Shown: piece by piece, positions 17,767 to 29,063 of the stretch | Layout of the letters: every line of letters begins with the position of its first letter | Numbering within the stretch: the first letter of the stretch is position 1 | Origin: Persephonella sp. | GTDB taxonomy: Bacteria; Aquificota; Aquificia; Aquificales; Hydrogenothermaceae | Assembly: GCF_027023985.1 (NCBI RefSeq) | Contig: NZ_JALVTW010000007.1 | Location: 1 to 54,201, forward strand | Length of the DNA: 54,201 bases | Direction of reading: 5' to 3' | The notes under the pieces: model-generated | Told to the model about the DNA's origin: nothing | Seen by the model: the letters and a program-made list of their open reading frames with translations, nothing else | Databases searched by the model: none | Position numbers and translations under genes: made by a program

Positions 17767-18939
17767 TTATTTCCTTGTAAATTTAACAATTCCTCTTATC
17801 CCAAGAGGTCTTAAGTTTTTTCTGTAAAATCTTGAGGCTTCTCTATACTCTTTGAAGTATCCTATTATAACAGAATAAATAGCTTTACCATCTATTATAT
17901 CCCTTTTTATCTCCGGATTGTAACCTTTTGCTTTAAGTCTTTCTGCAATGGATATAGCTGCTTTTTTGTTTGAGTATCTACCGACAAGAACATAAAATCT
18001 GATTTTTGGTTTTACTATTTGAGGCTTTTCTTGAGTTTCAGGAGTGTATTTCGCTATGGTTTGTCTTTCTGTATATGGATTTGTATTCTCTGTATTTGGG
18101 TGTGCTTCGACTGAAGGGGTTATATTACCCTCTTGGTTGATATTAAATATATTTCTTCTTTTAACCGTTTTTTGGTCTATAAGGTTCAGGTATTTATCTA
18201 TTTCCAGTTTGAGAAGCTCATTATTTTCAGCAAGTTTTTTAGCTTTGATTAAATAAATCCTTGCTTTTTCCGGATAATTTAAGTAATAGTAAGCCTTCCC
18301 AAGTCCAAGATATATTTGGGCATCAGATGCTCCTTTATTTACTGCTGCTAAAAATACGTTTAGTGCATCTTTGTATCTTTTCTCCTGTATATATAAATTT
18401 CCAAGGGCGATATATGCAGGTAATATATATGCATTATAGGCAATGGCTTTTTTTAGATTTTCTTCCTCTTTTTTCTTATCCCCTATTTCTTTATAAATCA
18501 TTGCTATGTTGTAGTAAGCAAGGTCTTTTTTCATGTAGTTTGGATTTTCTATAGCTTTGTGGAAGTAGCTGATTGCCTCGTTATATTTCTTTTCCCTTGC
18601 AAGAATAGTTCCCAGATTTGTATATGTTTCTGCTCTATCAGGTGCTACTTCCAGTGCCTTTTTTAGAAATTGCTCTGCTTTTTGAAACTCCCCTACGTTG
18701 CTGTAAGCAATACCCAGTGCGTTGAGTATGTCAGGGTCATTAGGAGAAATCTGGTAAGCTTTTCTTAAATAGTAAATAGCCTGTGCATTATTTCCTGCTT
18801 CCAGATATGAAATTCCAAGTTTATAGTAATATGTGGCATTTTTAATCTGAGGTGTTTCTGAAACTGTTGAAGTTTTAGGGGCACAGGAAAATAAAGCAAA
18901 TCCTGATACTAAAACTAATAAAAATAATATTTTTCTCAT
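17767..18939 (-). CDS. TPR-SPOR outer-envelope lipoprotein
   Basis: 390 residues. Lipoprotein signal with lipobox ending FSC (Cys19). At least five to six tetratricopeptide repeats follow from residue ~35 to 250 (for example 'YKLGISYLEAGNNAQAIYYL', 'LNALGIAYSNVGEFQKAEQF'). After a Thr/Asn-rich linker comes a C-terminal SPOR domain (~310-390, 'FYVLVGRYSNKKAAISIAERL'), which in other proteins binds denuded septal peptidoglycan. A periplasmic scaffold at the cell wall or septum is likely. Its start overlaps the NtrC-type regulator by 4 nt. Confidence 0.9.
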   Translation of the reverse strand: MRKILFLLVLVSGFALFSCAPKTSTVSETPQIKNATYYYKLGISYLEAGNNAQAIYYLRKAYQISPNDPDILNALGIAYSNVGEFQKAEQFLKKALEVAPDRAETYTNLGTILAREKKYNEAISYFHKAIENPNYMKKDLAYYNIAMIYKEIGDKKKEEENLKKAIAYNAYILPAYIALGNLYIQEKRYKDALNVFLAAVNKGASDAQIYLGLGKAYYYLNYPEKARIYLIKAKKLAENNELLKLEIDKYLNLIDQKTVKRRNIFNINQEGNITPSVEAHPNTENTNPYTERQTIAKYTPETQEKPQIVKPKIRFYVLVGRYSNKKAAISIAERLKAKGYNPEIKRDIIDGKAIYSVIIGYFKEYREASRFYRKNLRPLGIRGIVKFTRK

Positions 18940-20318
18940 TTTCTCACCTTCCCCTTGTTTATGTTTAATTCTTCAATTTTTTTGTGAATTGTATTTCTGT
19001 GAATTCCAAGATATTTTGCAGCTTCTGAGATATTTCCATTAGTATATTTTAAAACTTCCTCAATTATTATAGTTTCTGCCTTTTCTATTAATTTAATGTA
19101 GATATTTTTTTTCTCATTCTCCAACATCTGTTTTACTTCTTTTCGTATTCCTTCCTGCCAGTCTGTAGTAGTTGTTTCCTGTGGATATATATATTTTCTG
19201 ACTATATCAGCAGTAATAGGCCTTTCCCTGTAAATAACTATCAGTTTATTAACCAGATTTTTTAATTCTCTTATATTTCCGGGAAAATCATAGCTCATAA
19301 GCGTTTCAATAGCATCTTCTGTAAAGCCACCTTTTTTAAGTTTATGGGTTTTTAGTGCCTGTTTTGTAAATAATTCAACAAGTTCAGGAATGTCCTCTTT
19401 CCTTTCCCTTAAAGGTGGAAGGTTTATTTCTATAACAGACAGCCTGTAGAACAGGTCTTCCCTAAATTTTCCGGAAGCAACCATTTTTACAAGGTCTTTA
19501 TTGGTTGCAGCTATTACCCTTACATCAACCTTTATATTTTTGTTTGAGCCTACCGGAGTTATTTCCATTTCTTGCAGTGCTCTAAGCAATTTCCCCTGTG
19601 CTTCAAGGGGCAATTCGCTAATCTCATCTAAAAATAGCGTTCCTCCATTGGCCGCTTCAAATTTTCCTGTTTTTTTTCTGTCTGCTCCTGTAAATGCTCC
19701 TTTTTCGTATCCAAAAAGCTCGCTTTCTATAAGCCCTGCAGGTATTGCTGCACAGTTAATCGCTATAAAAGGTGCTTCTGCCCTGCCACTGTGTCTGTGT
19801 ATAAGCTGTGCTACAACTTCTTTACCTGTTCCGCTTTCCCCTGTTATTAAAACAGGCTGATTACTTGCACTTGCTCTTCCTATTAGCTTAAAGACTTCCT
19901 GCATTTGTGGACTTTTACCGACTATATCTATTTCAGGCTGTTGTGTGGCAGTTTCTTTGGGAGTAATCTTTTTTATCTCTTGAACTACTTTTCTTATTTT
20001 TTCTATATCAAATGGCTTTGGTATATAGTCATAGGCACCAAGTTTCATTGCCTCAATTAGATAGTTATACTCATCATGACCGGAAATCATTACAACATAT
20101 GGTCTATTTTCAAGGGAAACAATTGATTTGAGAATATCTATACCATTTGCATCTGGAAGAGAAATATCAAGGAAAACAATATCAGGGTTTTCCTCCTGAA
20201 TAAACTGGATTGCCTTTCCGCCTGTTTCGAATGCTTTTGTTTCAATTCCTTCTTTTTGTAGAACCTTCTTCAGAACATTTCTTATTGTCCTTTCATCATC
20301 AAAAATAAAAGCCTTCAT
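18936..20318 (-). CDS. NtrC-family sigma-54 response regulator
   Basis: 460 residues. Receiver domain with phospho-acceptor Asp51 (VFLDISLP). AAA+ sigma-54 activation domain with Walker A 'GESGTGKE', the sigma-54 contact loop 'GAFTGA', Walker B 'GTLFLDEI' and arginine-finger region. C-terminal Fis-type helix-turn-helix (NISEAAKYLGIHRNTIHKKI). It activates sigma-54 promoters by ATP hydrolysis. Overlaps by 4 nt with both the upstream kinase and the downstream TPR-SPOR lipoprotein, so a signalling pair is made together with an envelope protein. Confidence 0.95.
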   Translation of the reverse strand: MKAFIFDDERTIRNVLKKVLQKEGIETKAFETGGKAIQFIQEENPDIVFLDISLPDANGIDILKSIVSLENRPYVVMISGHDEYNYLIEAMKLGAYDYIPKPFDIEKIRKVVQEIKKITPKETATQQPEIDIVGKSPQMQEVFKLIGRASASNQPVLITGESGTGKEVVAQLIHRHSGRAEAPFIAINCAAIPAGLIESELFGYEKGAFTGADRKKTGKFEAANGGTLFLDEISELPLEAQGKLLRALQEMEITPVGSNKNIKVDVRVIAATNKDLVKMVASGKFREDLFYRLSVIEINLPPLRERKEDIPELVELFTKQALKTHKLKKGGFTEDAIETLMSYDFPGNIRELKNLVNKLIVIYRERPITADIVRKYIYPQETTTTDWQEGIRKEVKQMLENEKKNIYIKLIEKAETIIIEEVLKYTNGNISEAAKYLGIHRNTIHKKIEELNINKGKVRK

Positions 20319-21298
20319 TTTTTACCTCTATCTGAAATAGGAAGCAGTATTTCAAATGTTGAATCACCTATATATCTTAAAACACCTCCATGGTCTTTTA
20401 CTATTTTGTAAGAGGATGATAATCCGATACCCATTCCTGTTTTTTTGGTTGAGACAAACGGTAAAAAGAGTTTATCTATCATATCTTCTGGGACACCAGA
20501 ACCACTATCTTTTATTCTGATAAAAATTTTGTTTCCTGCAGGTGAGTAAACCTTGTCCCAAGATATTCCTGTTGATATTCTGATTGTTCCTTTTTTATCT
20601 GTAGCTTCAATACCATTTTTTATTATGTTTATAAACACCCTAAGCATATAATCAGGGTCAACATAAAGGTCAGGGATACTTGGGTCATACAGCCTTTCAA
20701 ATTGAACTTCCGGATATTGTTTTTCCAGAGATTTTATAGCCTCATCAATTACTTTGTGAATATTTATCTCCCTTTTTCTAAGGGGGATAGGTTTGGTTAT
20801 ATTTGTGATTTCATTAATCAGGCTTTCTATTCTTTTGACTTCGTATAGTATGTCCTCTACCAGTTCTTTATCGTTTATGTCCTCTTTAAGCAGCTGGGCA
20901 GCACCTTTTATTCCTCCAACGGGACCTTTCATATCATGGAATATAGAAGAAAGAAGTTTTGAAATGGTTATTATCAGTCCTTCTTTTCTAGCTACTTCTT
21001 CAAGTTCAACAAATCTTGTTATATCCCTTACAAGCAGTGTTATTCCTTTGTCTTCAAAAGGAAAGACATCTATCAAAAATTTGTTATTGTTAATCTCTTT
21101 AAAAATTCCTTTTACGGAACGGCCTGTTTTAATTGCTTCCATAGATAGCAGTTCAGCGAATAATTGATTGAGCTTAGATTTTCCTATCTGGGATTTTAGA
21201 AAATGACCTGCCTGGTTTGCGTAGATGATATCTCCTTCTTTAGAAACAACAATTAATGGGTCTTCTATACTCTCTAATATCTTTTCAAAATATTCCAT
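20315..21298 (-). CDS. NtrB-like soluble sensor histidine kinase
   Basis: 327 residues without membrane helices. N-terminal PAS domain (~1-100, 'ILESIEDPLIVVSKEGDIIYAN'-like), dimerisation/phosphoacceptor domain with 'IFHDMKGPVGGIKGAAQLL', and HATPase_c with 'IIKNGIEATD', 'DSGSGVP' and 'GMGIGLSSSYKI'. The domain set matches NtrB (GlnL). Overlaps the NtrC-type regulator by 4 nt, a cognate pair. The signal may be nitrogen status, but no nitrogen genes lie in the same unit, so the stimulus is open. Confidence 0.92.
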   Translation of the reverse strand: MEYFEKILESIEDPLIVVSKEGDIIYANQAGHFLKSQIGKSKLNQLFAELLSMEAIKTGRSVKGIFKEINNNKFLIDVFPFEDKGITLLVRDITRFVELEEVARKEGLIITISKLLSSIFHDMKGPVGGIKGAAQLLKEDINDKELVEDILYEVKRIESLINEITNITKPIPLRKREINIHKVIDEAIKSLEKQYPEVQFERLYDPSIPDLYVDPDYMLRVFINIIKNGIEATDKKGTIRISTGISWDKVYSPAGNKIFIRIKDSGSGVPEDMIDKLFLPFVSTKKTGMGIGLSSSYKIVKDHGGVLRYIGDSTFEILLPISDRGKK

Positions 21299-21332
21299 TT
21301 TTTCAAAAAGGGGGAAAGCTCCCCCTGAGGTT

Positions 21333-22736
<1,404 letters not shown>

Positions 22737-22795
22737 TCAAAAGATAGTCTAAAAAATGAAAATGGTCATATAGAGGGTGCTTTTGAGAAAAAAAT

Positions 22796-22873
22796 CACCA
22801 CTCCCTACGACGGTATCAACCGTATCAGGTTCAAAGGGTATTTTCTCAGACCTTTATAGTCACCCCTGTGGCC
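22796..22873 (-). promoter_or_regulatory. TPP riboswitch (THI element)
   Basis: On the minus strand the conserved aptamer pieces appear in order: ACAGGGGTG, CTGAGA, ATACCC, GAACCTGAT, then GTAGGGA. The closing helix P1 pairs GGCCAC (22868-22873) with GTGGTG (22796-22801). It sits in the 5' leader of thiC. I see no clear intrinsic terminator between it and the ribosome binding site, so control may act on translation. Confidence 0.95.
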
Positions 22874-22910
22874 TTATTCAGTTTCTATTAATATATACTT
22901 TTGGTCTAAT

Positions 22911-23444
22911 TTAATCCAGTTTTTTATAAATGGCGCCTTCAGGTGTTAGAATACTCTCAATAATATTTACTTCAATATAAGCCTGACTGCCAAAATCTAT
23001 ATCAGAATACCTTTTTATTGCGTTTAAAAACTGCTGTTTTTTAACATGCTTTATTCTTTTTAAAGTAATATGCGGCACAAAATTTTTATCTGATTTATAT
23101 CCCAAAACTGCAAGCTTTCCAGAAATAAATGAGTTTAGGCGAGATAATTCTCCATTTGTATCTTTTATTTTTACAAAGAAAACCCGTGGATTATATATGT
23201 TTGGGAACGCCCCAAGACCTGAAAACTGAATATCAACCTCTATCTCTTTATTCAAAACCGGAGATAAGACCTGCTTGATATTACTGATTTCTTTATCTGA
23301 GGAGTTTCCGATAAATGTGTATGTAATATGGAAGTTTTTTTCTGGAACCCATCTTCCTGCGATTATTCCGCCGAAGTCCTTTTTTATTTTTTCATATTTC
23401 AAATCAGGTATTTTTACAAATGAGCCAATAAATATTCTTTTCAA
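22911..23444 (-). CDS. thpR: RNA 2',3'-cyclic phosphodiesterase (LigT/ThpR family)
   Basis: 177 residues, 2H phosphoesterase family. The two catalytic HxTx motifs are 'FHITYTFIG' (His ~39) and 'PHITLKRIK'. These enzymes hydrolyse 2',3'-cyclic phosphate ends of RNA and can ligate tRNA halves in vitro. Starts at ATG with 'KRIFIGSFVK', the usual family start. Transcribed upstream of, and in the same direction as, the thiC leader; divergent from the DUF501 gene. Confidence 0.9.
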   Translation of the reverse strand: MKRIFIGSFVKIPDLKYEKIKKDFGGIIAGRWVPEKNFHITYTFIGNSSDKEISNIKQVLSPVLNKEIEVDIQFSGLGAFPNIYNPRVFFVKIKDTNGELSRLNSFISGKLAVLGYKSDKNFVPHITLKRIKHVKKQQFLNAIKRYSDIDFGSQAYIEVNIIESILTPEGAIYKKLD

Positions 23445-23493
23445 AAATCCACCTGCATTGAATTTCTATTTAATTACTTATAATTTTAAAGAT

Positions 23494-23904
23494 ATGAAAG
23501 TAGCAAAACAATTTCCAGTTGTTTTTGATGAAGAAAAAGGAATTTATATACCTCAGCCTACAAGATTCTGGATTTTAGACAAAAAACTACATTCGGCCAT
23601 CTCCAGACTAGAAGAAAAGGGATTTATACAATTTTGGGAAAATAAAGTCTCTCAGGATGAGGAGTTATTTAACTTTTTTGTAAAACTTCACCTTAAAGAA
23701 ATTCACGAAAGGGAAAGGCTTATCTCAAATAAAAATTATCCTGAATATGTAGTTCACAAGTTACTTTCAACAGGTATAGGTGGTATTCAGGATTACAATA
23801 AAAAGCCATTTAAGGTTAAATGTCTGCATCTTTGGACGGCATATCATCTTGGGGATGAAAAATTCAGAAATCCTATAGGTGAATTTGTGATAGAAAGGTT
23901 GTAA
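23494..23904 (+). CDS. DUF501-family protein
   Basis: 136 residues. The pattern fits DUF501: 'PQPTRFWILDKKLHSAISRLEEKG', then 'HLKEIHERERLIS', 'GIGGIQDY' and 'KVKCLHLWTAYHLG...NPIGEFV'. Conserved His, Arg and the KCLH cysteine could form a metal or catalytic site, but no function is established. I use the ATG at 23494; the same frame is open further upstream but that part lies opposite thpR and has no initiation signal. About 56 nt ahead of mnmG. Confidence 0.7.
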   Translation: MKVAKQFPVVFDEEKGIYIPQPTRFWILDKKLHSAISRLEEKGFIQFWENKVSQDEELFNFFVKLHLKEIHERERLISNKNYPEYVVHKLLSTGIGGIQDYNKKPFKVKCLHLWTAYHLGDEKFRNPIGEFVIERL

Positions 23905-23960
23905 TCAGTCGTTGTATTCTTATATTATTTAAGCTTTAAATAAAAATCTGAGGGAAATGA

Positions 23961-25817
23961 ATGGTTTACGACACAGAATTTGATGTTGTTGTTATAGGTG
24001 GAGGACATGCAGGTATAGAAGCTGCTTTGGCAGCTGCAAAATTAGGGGTGAAAACAGCCCTTATAACACTGGACAAAGAAAAAATAGGCCTTATGCCTTG
24101 TAATCCGGCAATAGGTGGAATAGCAAAAGGTATCGTTGTCCGTGAGATAGATGCCTTCGGCGGTGAGATGGGAAAGGCCATAGATGCAACAGGCCTTCAG
24201 TATAAAACCCTAAACACAAGAAAAGGTCCTGCAGTCCGTTCACCAAGGGCACAGGCAGATAAAGAAGAATACAGAAAGTATATGGTAAATAAAACCCAGA
24301 ACACTGAAAATCTAACTGTTATAGAAGGTGAAGCAACAGATATATTCCTAAAACCCCATTCAAATGAGGTGGAAGGGGTTGAGGTAGATGGAAAATTCAG
24401 GATAAGAACAAAATCCGTTGTTGTAACAACAGGAACATTCTTAGACGGTGTTATTCATATTGGAGATAAACAGATACCTGCTGGTAGAATGGGAGAAAAA
24501 CCTGCAACAAAACTGCCTGAGTTTTACAGAAGGGCAGGATTTCCACTCCAAAGGTTTAAAACAGGAACTCCAGCAAGGCTTGATAAAAGGACAATTGATT
24601 TTTCAGGGCTTGAGGAAGCTCCAGGAGATGAGCCGCCACCAAAGTTTTCATTCTGGACAGAGCCTTATGGCTCATACTGGTTCAGAGAAGGTCAAAAAGA
24701 CCAGGTTCCCTGCTACATAACACATACAACCCCAGAAACCCACAGAATAATAAGGGAAAATCTCCACAGAACAGCCCTTTACGGTGGTGCAATAACAGGG
24801 ATTGGACCAAGATACTGCCCTTCCATAGAAGACAAAATTGTGAAGTTCGCCAACAAAGAAAGACATACAGTATGGCTTGAGCCTGAAACAAGAGACGGCA
24901 TAAGCATTTATCCAAATGGACTTTCGACATCTTTGCCAGAGGAAATTCAATGGGAGATGTATTGTTCAATCCCGGGACTTGAAAATGTAGTTCTTCTAAA
25001 ACCTGCTTATGCCATTGAATACGACATTGTCCCTCCAACAGAACTTTATCCAACCCTTGAAACAAAAAGAATACAAGGCCTCTACCATGCAGGAAACTTC
25101 AACGGAACCACTGGATACGAAGAAGCTGCAGGACAGGGACTTGTTGCCGGAATAAACGCAGCTTTAAGGGCTTTAGGAAAAGAACCATTTTACATAAGAA
25201 GAGATGAAGCTTATATCGGTGTTATGATAGATGACCTTACAACAAAAGGGGTTATAGAACCTTACAGACTGTTTACATCCCGTTCAGAATACAGACTTCA
25301 TCTTAGACAGGATAACCCTATTCTCAGGCTTTATGAAAAAGCTTATAACCTTGGAATGCTAACAGAGGAGCAATATAGATATGTAAAAGAAACAGAAGAG
25401 GAAATAAAACAGTGGCTTGATAGATACAAGGAAGAAAAAACAAAAATCGGAGATAAAACAGTAACGGCCTTTGAACTTTTAAAAAGACCGGAAATGGACG
25501 TTGATAAGCTAAAAGAGTATGGAATTCCAACTCCAGAGAGGGATTACATAAAGGAAGAGATAGACATAAACGTTAAATACTCAGGCTACTTTGAAAGGGA
25601 AAAAAGAATGAATGAAAAGATGAGACATCTGGAAAATATAAAAATTCCAGAAGATATAAACTATGAGGAAATTCCAGGGCTAAGAAAAGAAATTATTCAA
25701 AAACTATCTAAAGCAAAACCAATGACCCTTGGCCATGCTGCAAGACTTGAGGGAATAACTCCTGCTGCGATAACAGCAATTATGATACATCTTGAAAAAA
25801 TAAAAAAGGGGCATTAA
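23961..25817 (+). CDS. mnmG: tRNA uridine-5-carboxymethylaminomethyl synthase MnmG (GidA)
   Basis: 618 residues, normal length. FAD protein that, with MnmE, installs cmnm5 at wobble U34 of several tRNAs. N-terminal dinucleotide-binding motif '[19 protein letters not shown]'. Family signatures '[14 protein letters not shown]'-like (here [15 protein letters not shown]), '[15 protein letters not shown]' and '[15 protein letters not shown]'. The C-terminal helical MnmE-binding domain ends '[20 protein letters not shown]'. ATG at 23961 with GAGGGA-type site upstream. Its stop codon lies in the loop of a terminator hairpin shared with the convergent HU gene. Confidence 0.97.
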   Translation: MVYDTEFDVVVIGGGHAGIEAALAAAKLGVKTALITLDKEKIGLMPCNPAIGGIAKGIVVREIDAFGGEMGKAIDATGLQYKTLNTRKGPAVRSPRAQADKEEYRKYMVNKTQNTENLTVIEGEATDIFLKPHSNEVEGVEVDGKFRIRTKSVVVTTGTFLDGVIHIGDKQIPAGRMGEKPATKLPEFYRRAGFPLQRFKTGTPARLDKRTIDFSGLEEAPGDEPPPKFSFWTEPYGSYWFREGQKDQVPCYITHTTPETHRIIRENLHRTALYGGAITGIGPRYCPSIEDKIVKFANKERHTVWLEPETRDGISIYPNGLSTSLPEEIQWEMYCSIPGLENVVLLKPAYAIEYDIVPPTELYPTLETKRIQGLYHAGNFNGTTGYEEAAGQGLVAGINAALRALGKEPFYIRRDEAYIGVMIDDLTTKGVIEPYRLFTSRSEYRLHLRQDNPILRLYEKAYNLGMLTEEQYRYVKETEEEIKQWLDRYKEEKTKIGDKTVTAFELLKRPEMDVDKLKEYGIPTPERDYIKEEIDINVKYSGYFEREKRMNEKMRHLENIKIPEDINYEEIPGLRKEIIQKLSKAKPMTLGHAARLEGITPAAITAIMIHLEKIKKGH

Positions 25818-25826
25818 GCCCCTTTT
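25804..25826. terminator. Bidirectional terminator with stop codons in the loop
   Basis: Stem AAAAGGGGC / GCCCCTTTT (25804-25812, 25818-25826) around a 5-nt ATTAA loop. The loop holds parts of the mnmG stop (TAA, 25815-25817) and of the HU stop on the other strand (25814-25816). Confidence 0.85.
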
Positions 25827-26101
25827 CCATTGAGTCTGCTTTTTAGCAGTTTTCCTGTTTTAAAATGAACTGTTCTTCTGGCAGGGACAAGAATCCTTTC
25901 ACCTGTTCTTGGGTTTCTTGCCATTTTTTCAGGCCTTTCTTTAACTTTAAATGTTCCAAGACCTCTGATTTCTATTTTTTCTCCATTTTGAAGGCCTTCA
26001 ATCATAGCCTCAAAAATCCCATTTACAATCTGGAATACATCCTTTCTGTCAAGATGTGGAAATTCCTCTGCAATAATCTCTATCAGGTCTGACTTTTTCA
26101 T
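25814..26101 (-). CDS. HU/IHF-family DNA-binding protein
   Basis: 95 residues, HU/IHF fold. N-terminal helices '[14 protein letters not shown]...[15 protein letters not shown]', then the beta-saddle '[42 protein letters not shown]'-like region with the DNA-intercalating Pro in 'ARNPRTGE'. Nucleoid architecture and DNA bending. Whether it is closer to HU or to IHF subunits cannot be decided by eye. It begins inside the ileS stop (ATGA, 4-nt overlap), an unusual partner, so its level is tied to ileS transcription unless an internal promoter exists. Confidence 0.93.
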   Translation of the reverse strand: MKKSDLIEIIAEEFPHLDRKDVFQIVNGIFEAMIEGLQNGEKIEIRGLGTFKVKERPEKMARNPRTGERILVPARRTVHFKTGKLLKSRLNGKGA

Positions 26102-28941
26102 TTATCCTCCTCTATCTGATTAATATCAATTTTCATTATTTGCAGCTGCTGGAGACATCTATCACACACAGGTTGTCCATTTTTTCCTACGGAAACGTCA
26201 TAAATCCAGCATCTTGGACATTTTTCTCCTTCAGCCTGTTTAACAGCTACAACAGCATCTTTAACACTTTCCCCTTCAATTACAACATTACCTTCCGGTT
26301 TTTCTGATAACTCAACTTGAGACACAGTAAAGAAAAATTTAATCCAGTCTATTCTTTCTTCAATTAGTTTTTTGTAATGTTCAGGAAGTTTGAGAATTAC
26401 CTTGGCCTCATAAGGATGTCTGATAATATCTTGCTTACGGGCTTCTTCAAGGGCTTTCAGCACATCATCCCTGATTTTTAACAGGTCTGTATAGATATTT
26501 TCAAGCTCCTGATTTATTAAGCTTTCGTTGACAAGAGGCATTTCCTCAAGATGAATACTTTCTTTTGCTGTTTTATCAAACTCTCTAACATGGTTCCAGA
26601 CTTCTTCCATAGTAAATGAAAGGATTGGCGCAAGCAGTTTAGCAAGTGATGTAAGCATTATATAAAGTGTTGTCTGTGCAGATTTTCTCTCAATGGTATC
26701 CGGTGCATATACATATAGCCTGTCCTTTAGAATATCCAGATATATAGCTGACAGGTCTACAATCATAAATTTCTTTATCTCATGGTATATTCTGTGAAAT
26801 CTGTGGTTTTGGTAAGAGCTATGGGCTATATCAATTAATCTCTGGAGTTTAGACAGCATCCATCTGTCTATCTCAAGCATGTCTTCGTATTTGACCGTAT
26901 CCGTTTCAGGATTAAAATCATAAAGGTTTCCAAGGAAGTATCTGAATGTATTTCTGATTTTTCTGTAGTCGTCTGCTATAGCCTTAAGAAGGTTCATTCC
27001 GATTTTTATATCTTCTGTATAATCCTCAGAAACAACCCACAGCCTTATAATATCAGCCCCGTACATTTTTATAACTTTTTCAGGGGCAATTACGTTTCCA
27101 AGGGATTTTGACATCTTGCGGCCTTTTTCATCAAGGATAAATCCATGGGTTAGGACACTGTCATAAGGGGCTCTGTCGTAAGATGCCACACCTTCAAGGA
27201 GCGAAGACTGGAACCAGCCTCTATGCTGGTCTGAACCTTCAAGATACATATCAGCAGGCCATCTAAGCTCTTCCCAGAAACCTGTTTTCAGAACAGATGC
27301 ATGGGATACCCCTGAGTCAAACCACACATCAAGGATGTCTTCTTCCTTTCTAAACTCTGTGCCTCCACATTTTGGACATTTATAACCTTCTGGGAGCAGC
27401 TCCTTTGCATCTTTTTCAAACCATATATCAGCACCGTATTCGTAGTTTTCAACAAGCTTTGCCACATGCTCAAAAACTTCTTCTTCTTCCACTATATAAT
27501 CACAATTTTCACAGTAGAAAACAGCTATTGGCACTCCCCAGCTTCTCTGTCTTGAGATACACCAGTCTGGTCTGTTTTCTACCATTGATTTAATTCTGTT
27601 TTCTCCCCAGTGAGGTATCCATTTAACCCTTTCTATCTCTTTAATAGCCTCTCCTCTAAGAGTGTTTCCATTCTCTAAAACGGCATCCATAGCGATAAAC
27701 CACTGGGGTGTAGCTCTGAAAATAACAGGATTTTTACATCTCCAGCAGTGTGGATATGAGTGTTTTATTGTTTCATGATGGAGTAGTGCTCCAACCTCTT
27801 TGAGCTTTTCTATGATAGGCTCATTGGCATCAAAAACCCTTAATCCCTGAATAAACTCAGGGGCTTCCTTTGTAAATCTTCCTTCATCATCAACAGGAGC
27901 AAAAGGCTCAACTCCGTATCTCTGTCCTATCACATAGTCTTCCTGACCATGCCCAGGAGCCATGTGAACAAGGCCTGTTCCTGTCCCAAGCTCGACAAAC
28001 TCAGAAAGGTATATCTTAGAAACCCTATCTATAAATGGATGTTTATACTCTAAAAACTCAAGTTCTCTACCTTTTACCTCTTTTATAACATTTCCTTCTA
28101 TTCCTGTTTTTTCCTTAAAGCTTTCCAGTAGCTCCTTTGCCACTATGAAAACCTTTTCTCCTGCATCAAGGAAAACATAATCAAATTCAGGATTAACCAT
28201 AACCCCAAGGTTAGCAGGAAGTGTCCATGGAGTTGTTGTCCATATTACAGCGTAAGTTTTTTTCTGAATATCAAACGGAGGTTCCACAAGCTCAAAGGCA
28301 ACATAAACAGAAGGGTCCTTTTTATCTGCATATTCAACCTCAGCCTCAGCCTCAGCTGTTTTGTCATATATACACCAGTAAACAGGCTTTTTCCCTCTAT
28401 ATGCTATTCCCCTTTTGAATATCTTTCCAAGCTCTCTAATTTCCTGAGCCTGATAGGAAGGTCTCATTGTAAGATATGGCTTTTCCCAGTTTCCGATTAT
28501 CCCAAGTCTTTTGAACTCTTCTTTCTGTATCTCAACATATTTTGCTGCGTATTCCCTGCATAACCTTCTAAATTCTGCTTTTGAAAGGTCTTCCTTCCTT
28601 TTTTTCTCTTTTTTCAGCTGTTTTTCAACCTGCTGTTCAATAGGAAGACCATGGCAGTCCCATCCTGGAACAAAAGGAGCATCTTTACCAAGCATTGATT
28701 GATATTTAACAAGAATATCTTTTAAAACCTTGTTAAGTGCATGCCCGAGATGGATATTACCATTAGCATAAGGTGGTCCATCATGGAGAATATATTTATC
28801 TCTACCTTTTCTTTCTTCCCTAAGCTTTTTATATAAATTAATCTCATCCCATTTTTTAATAAATTCAGGTTCTCTATTTGGTAAATTTCCTTTCATAGGA
28901 AATGAAGTTTTTGGTAAGTTAAGGGTGTTCTTCCAGTCCAA
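26098..28941 (-). CDS. ileS: Isoleucyl-tRNA synthetase
   Basis: 947 residues, class I aminoacyl-tRNA synthetase. HIGH-type motif in 'PYANGNIHLGHALNK', KMSKS in 'GRKMSKSLGN', the CP1 editing domain between them ('WTTTPWTLPANLG'), the anticodon-binding helical domain, and a C-terminal zinc finger with two CxxC pairs (CPRCW...CDRCL), which marks the bacterial-type (mupirocin-sensitive) class. Another internal Cys4 cluster, 'CENCDY...CPKCGG', is also visible in the CP region. Followed with 4-nt overlap by the HU-family gene. Confidence 0.97.
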   Translation of the reverse strand: MDWKNTLNLPKTSFPMKGNLPNREPEFIKKWDEINLYKKLREERKGRDKYILHDGPPYANGNIHLGHALNKVLKDILVKYQSMLGKDAPFVPGWDCHGLPIEQQVEKQLKKEKKRKEDLSKAEFRRLCREYAAKYVEIQKEEFKRLGIIGNWEKPYLTMRPSYQAQEIRELGKIFKRGIAYRGKKPVYWCIYDKTAEAEAEVEYADKKDPSVYVAFELVEPPFDIQKKTYAVIWTTTPWTLPANLGVMVNPEFDYVFLDAGEKVFIVAKELLESFKEKTGIEGNVIKEVKGRELEFLEYKHPFIDRVSKIYLSEFVELGTGTGLVHMAPGHGQEDYVIGQRYGVEPFAPVDDEGRFTKEAPEFIQGLRVFDANEPIIEKLKEVGALLHHETIKHSYPHCWRCKNPVIFRATPQWFIAMDAVLENGNTLRGEAIKEIERVKWIPHWGENRIKSMVENRPDWCISRQRSWGVPIAVFYCENCDYIVEEEEVFEHVAKLVENYEYGADIWFEKDAKELLPEGYKCPKCGGTEFRKEEDILDVWFDSGVSHASVLKTGFWEELRWPADMYLEGSDQHRGWFQSSLLEGVASYDRAPYDSVLTHGFILDEKGRKMSKSLGNVIAPEKVIKMYGADIIRLWVVSEDYTEDIKIGMNLLKAIADDYRKIRNTFRYFLGNLYDFNPETDTVKYEDMLEIDRWMLSKLQRLIDIAHSSYQNHRFHRIYHEIKKFMIVDLSAIYLDILKDRLYVYAPDTIERKSAQTTLYIMLTSLAKLLAPILSFTMEEVWNHVREFDKTAKESIHLEEMPLVNESLINQELENIYTDLLKIRDDVLKALEEARKQDIIRHPYEAKVILKLPEHYKKLIEERIDWIKFFFTVSQVELSEKPEGNVVIEGESVKDAVVAVKQAEGEKCPRCWIYDVSVGKNGQPVCDRCLQQLQIMKIDINQIEEDK

Positions 28942-29063
28942 GACTTAAACCTCCAGCAAAAGTATTCAAGAATAATTATTTTATCATGTTAAGGGAATTA
29001 CGAATAAGCCAAATTAATGAAGTATAATTTAATAATTAAATCCTTTGAAAAAGAGGTGAAAAA

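Noticed and set aside
24448-25065. Alternative-frame ORFs on both strands inside mnmG
   Set aside because: They lie entirely within a well-conserved gene, have no ribosome binding sites and have unnatural composition.
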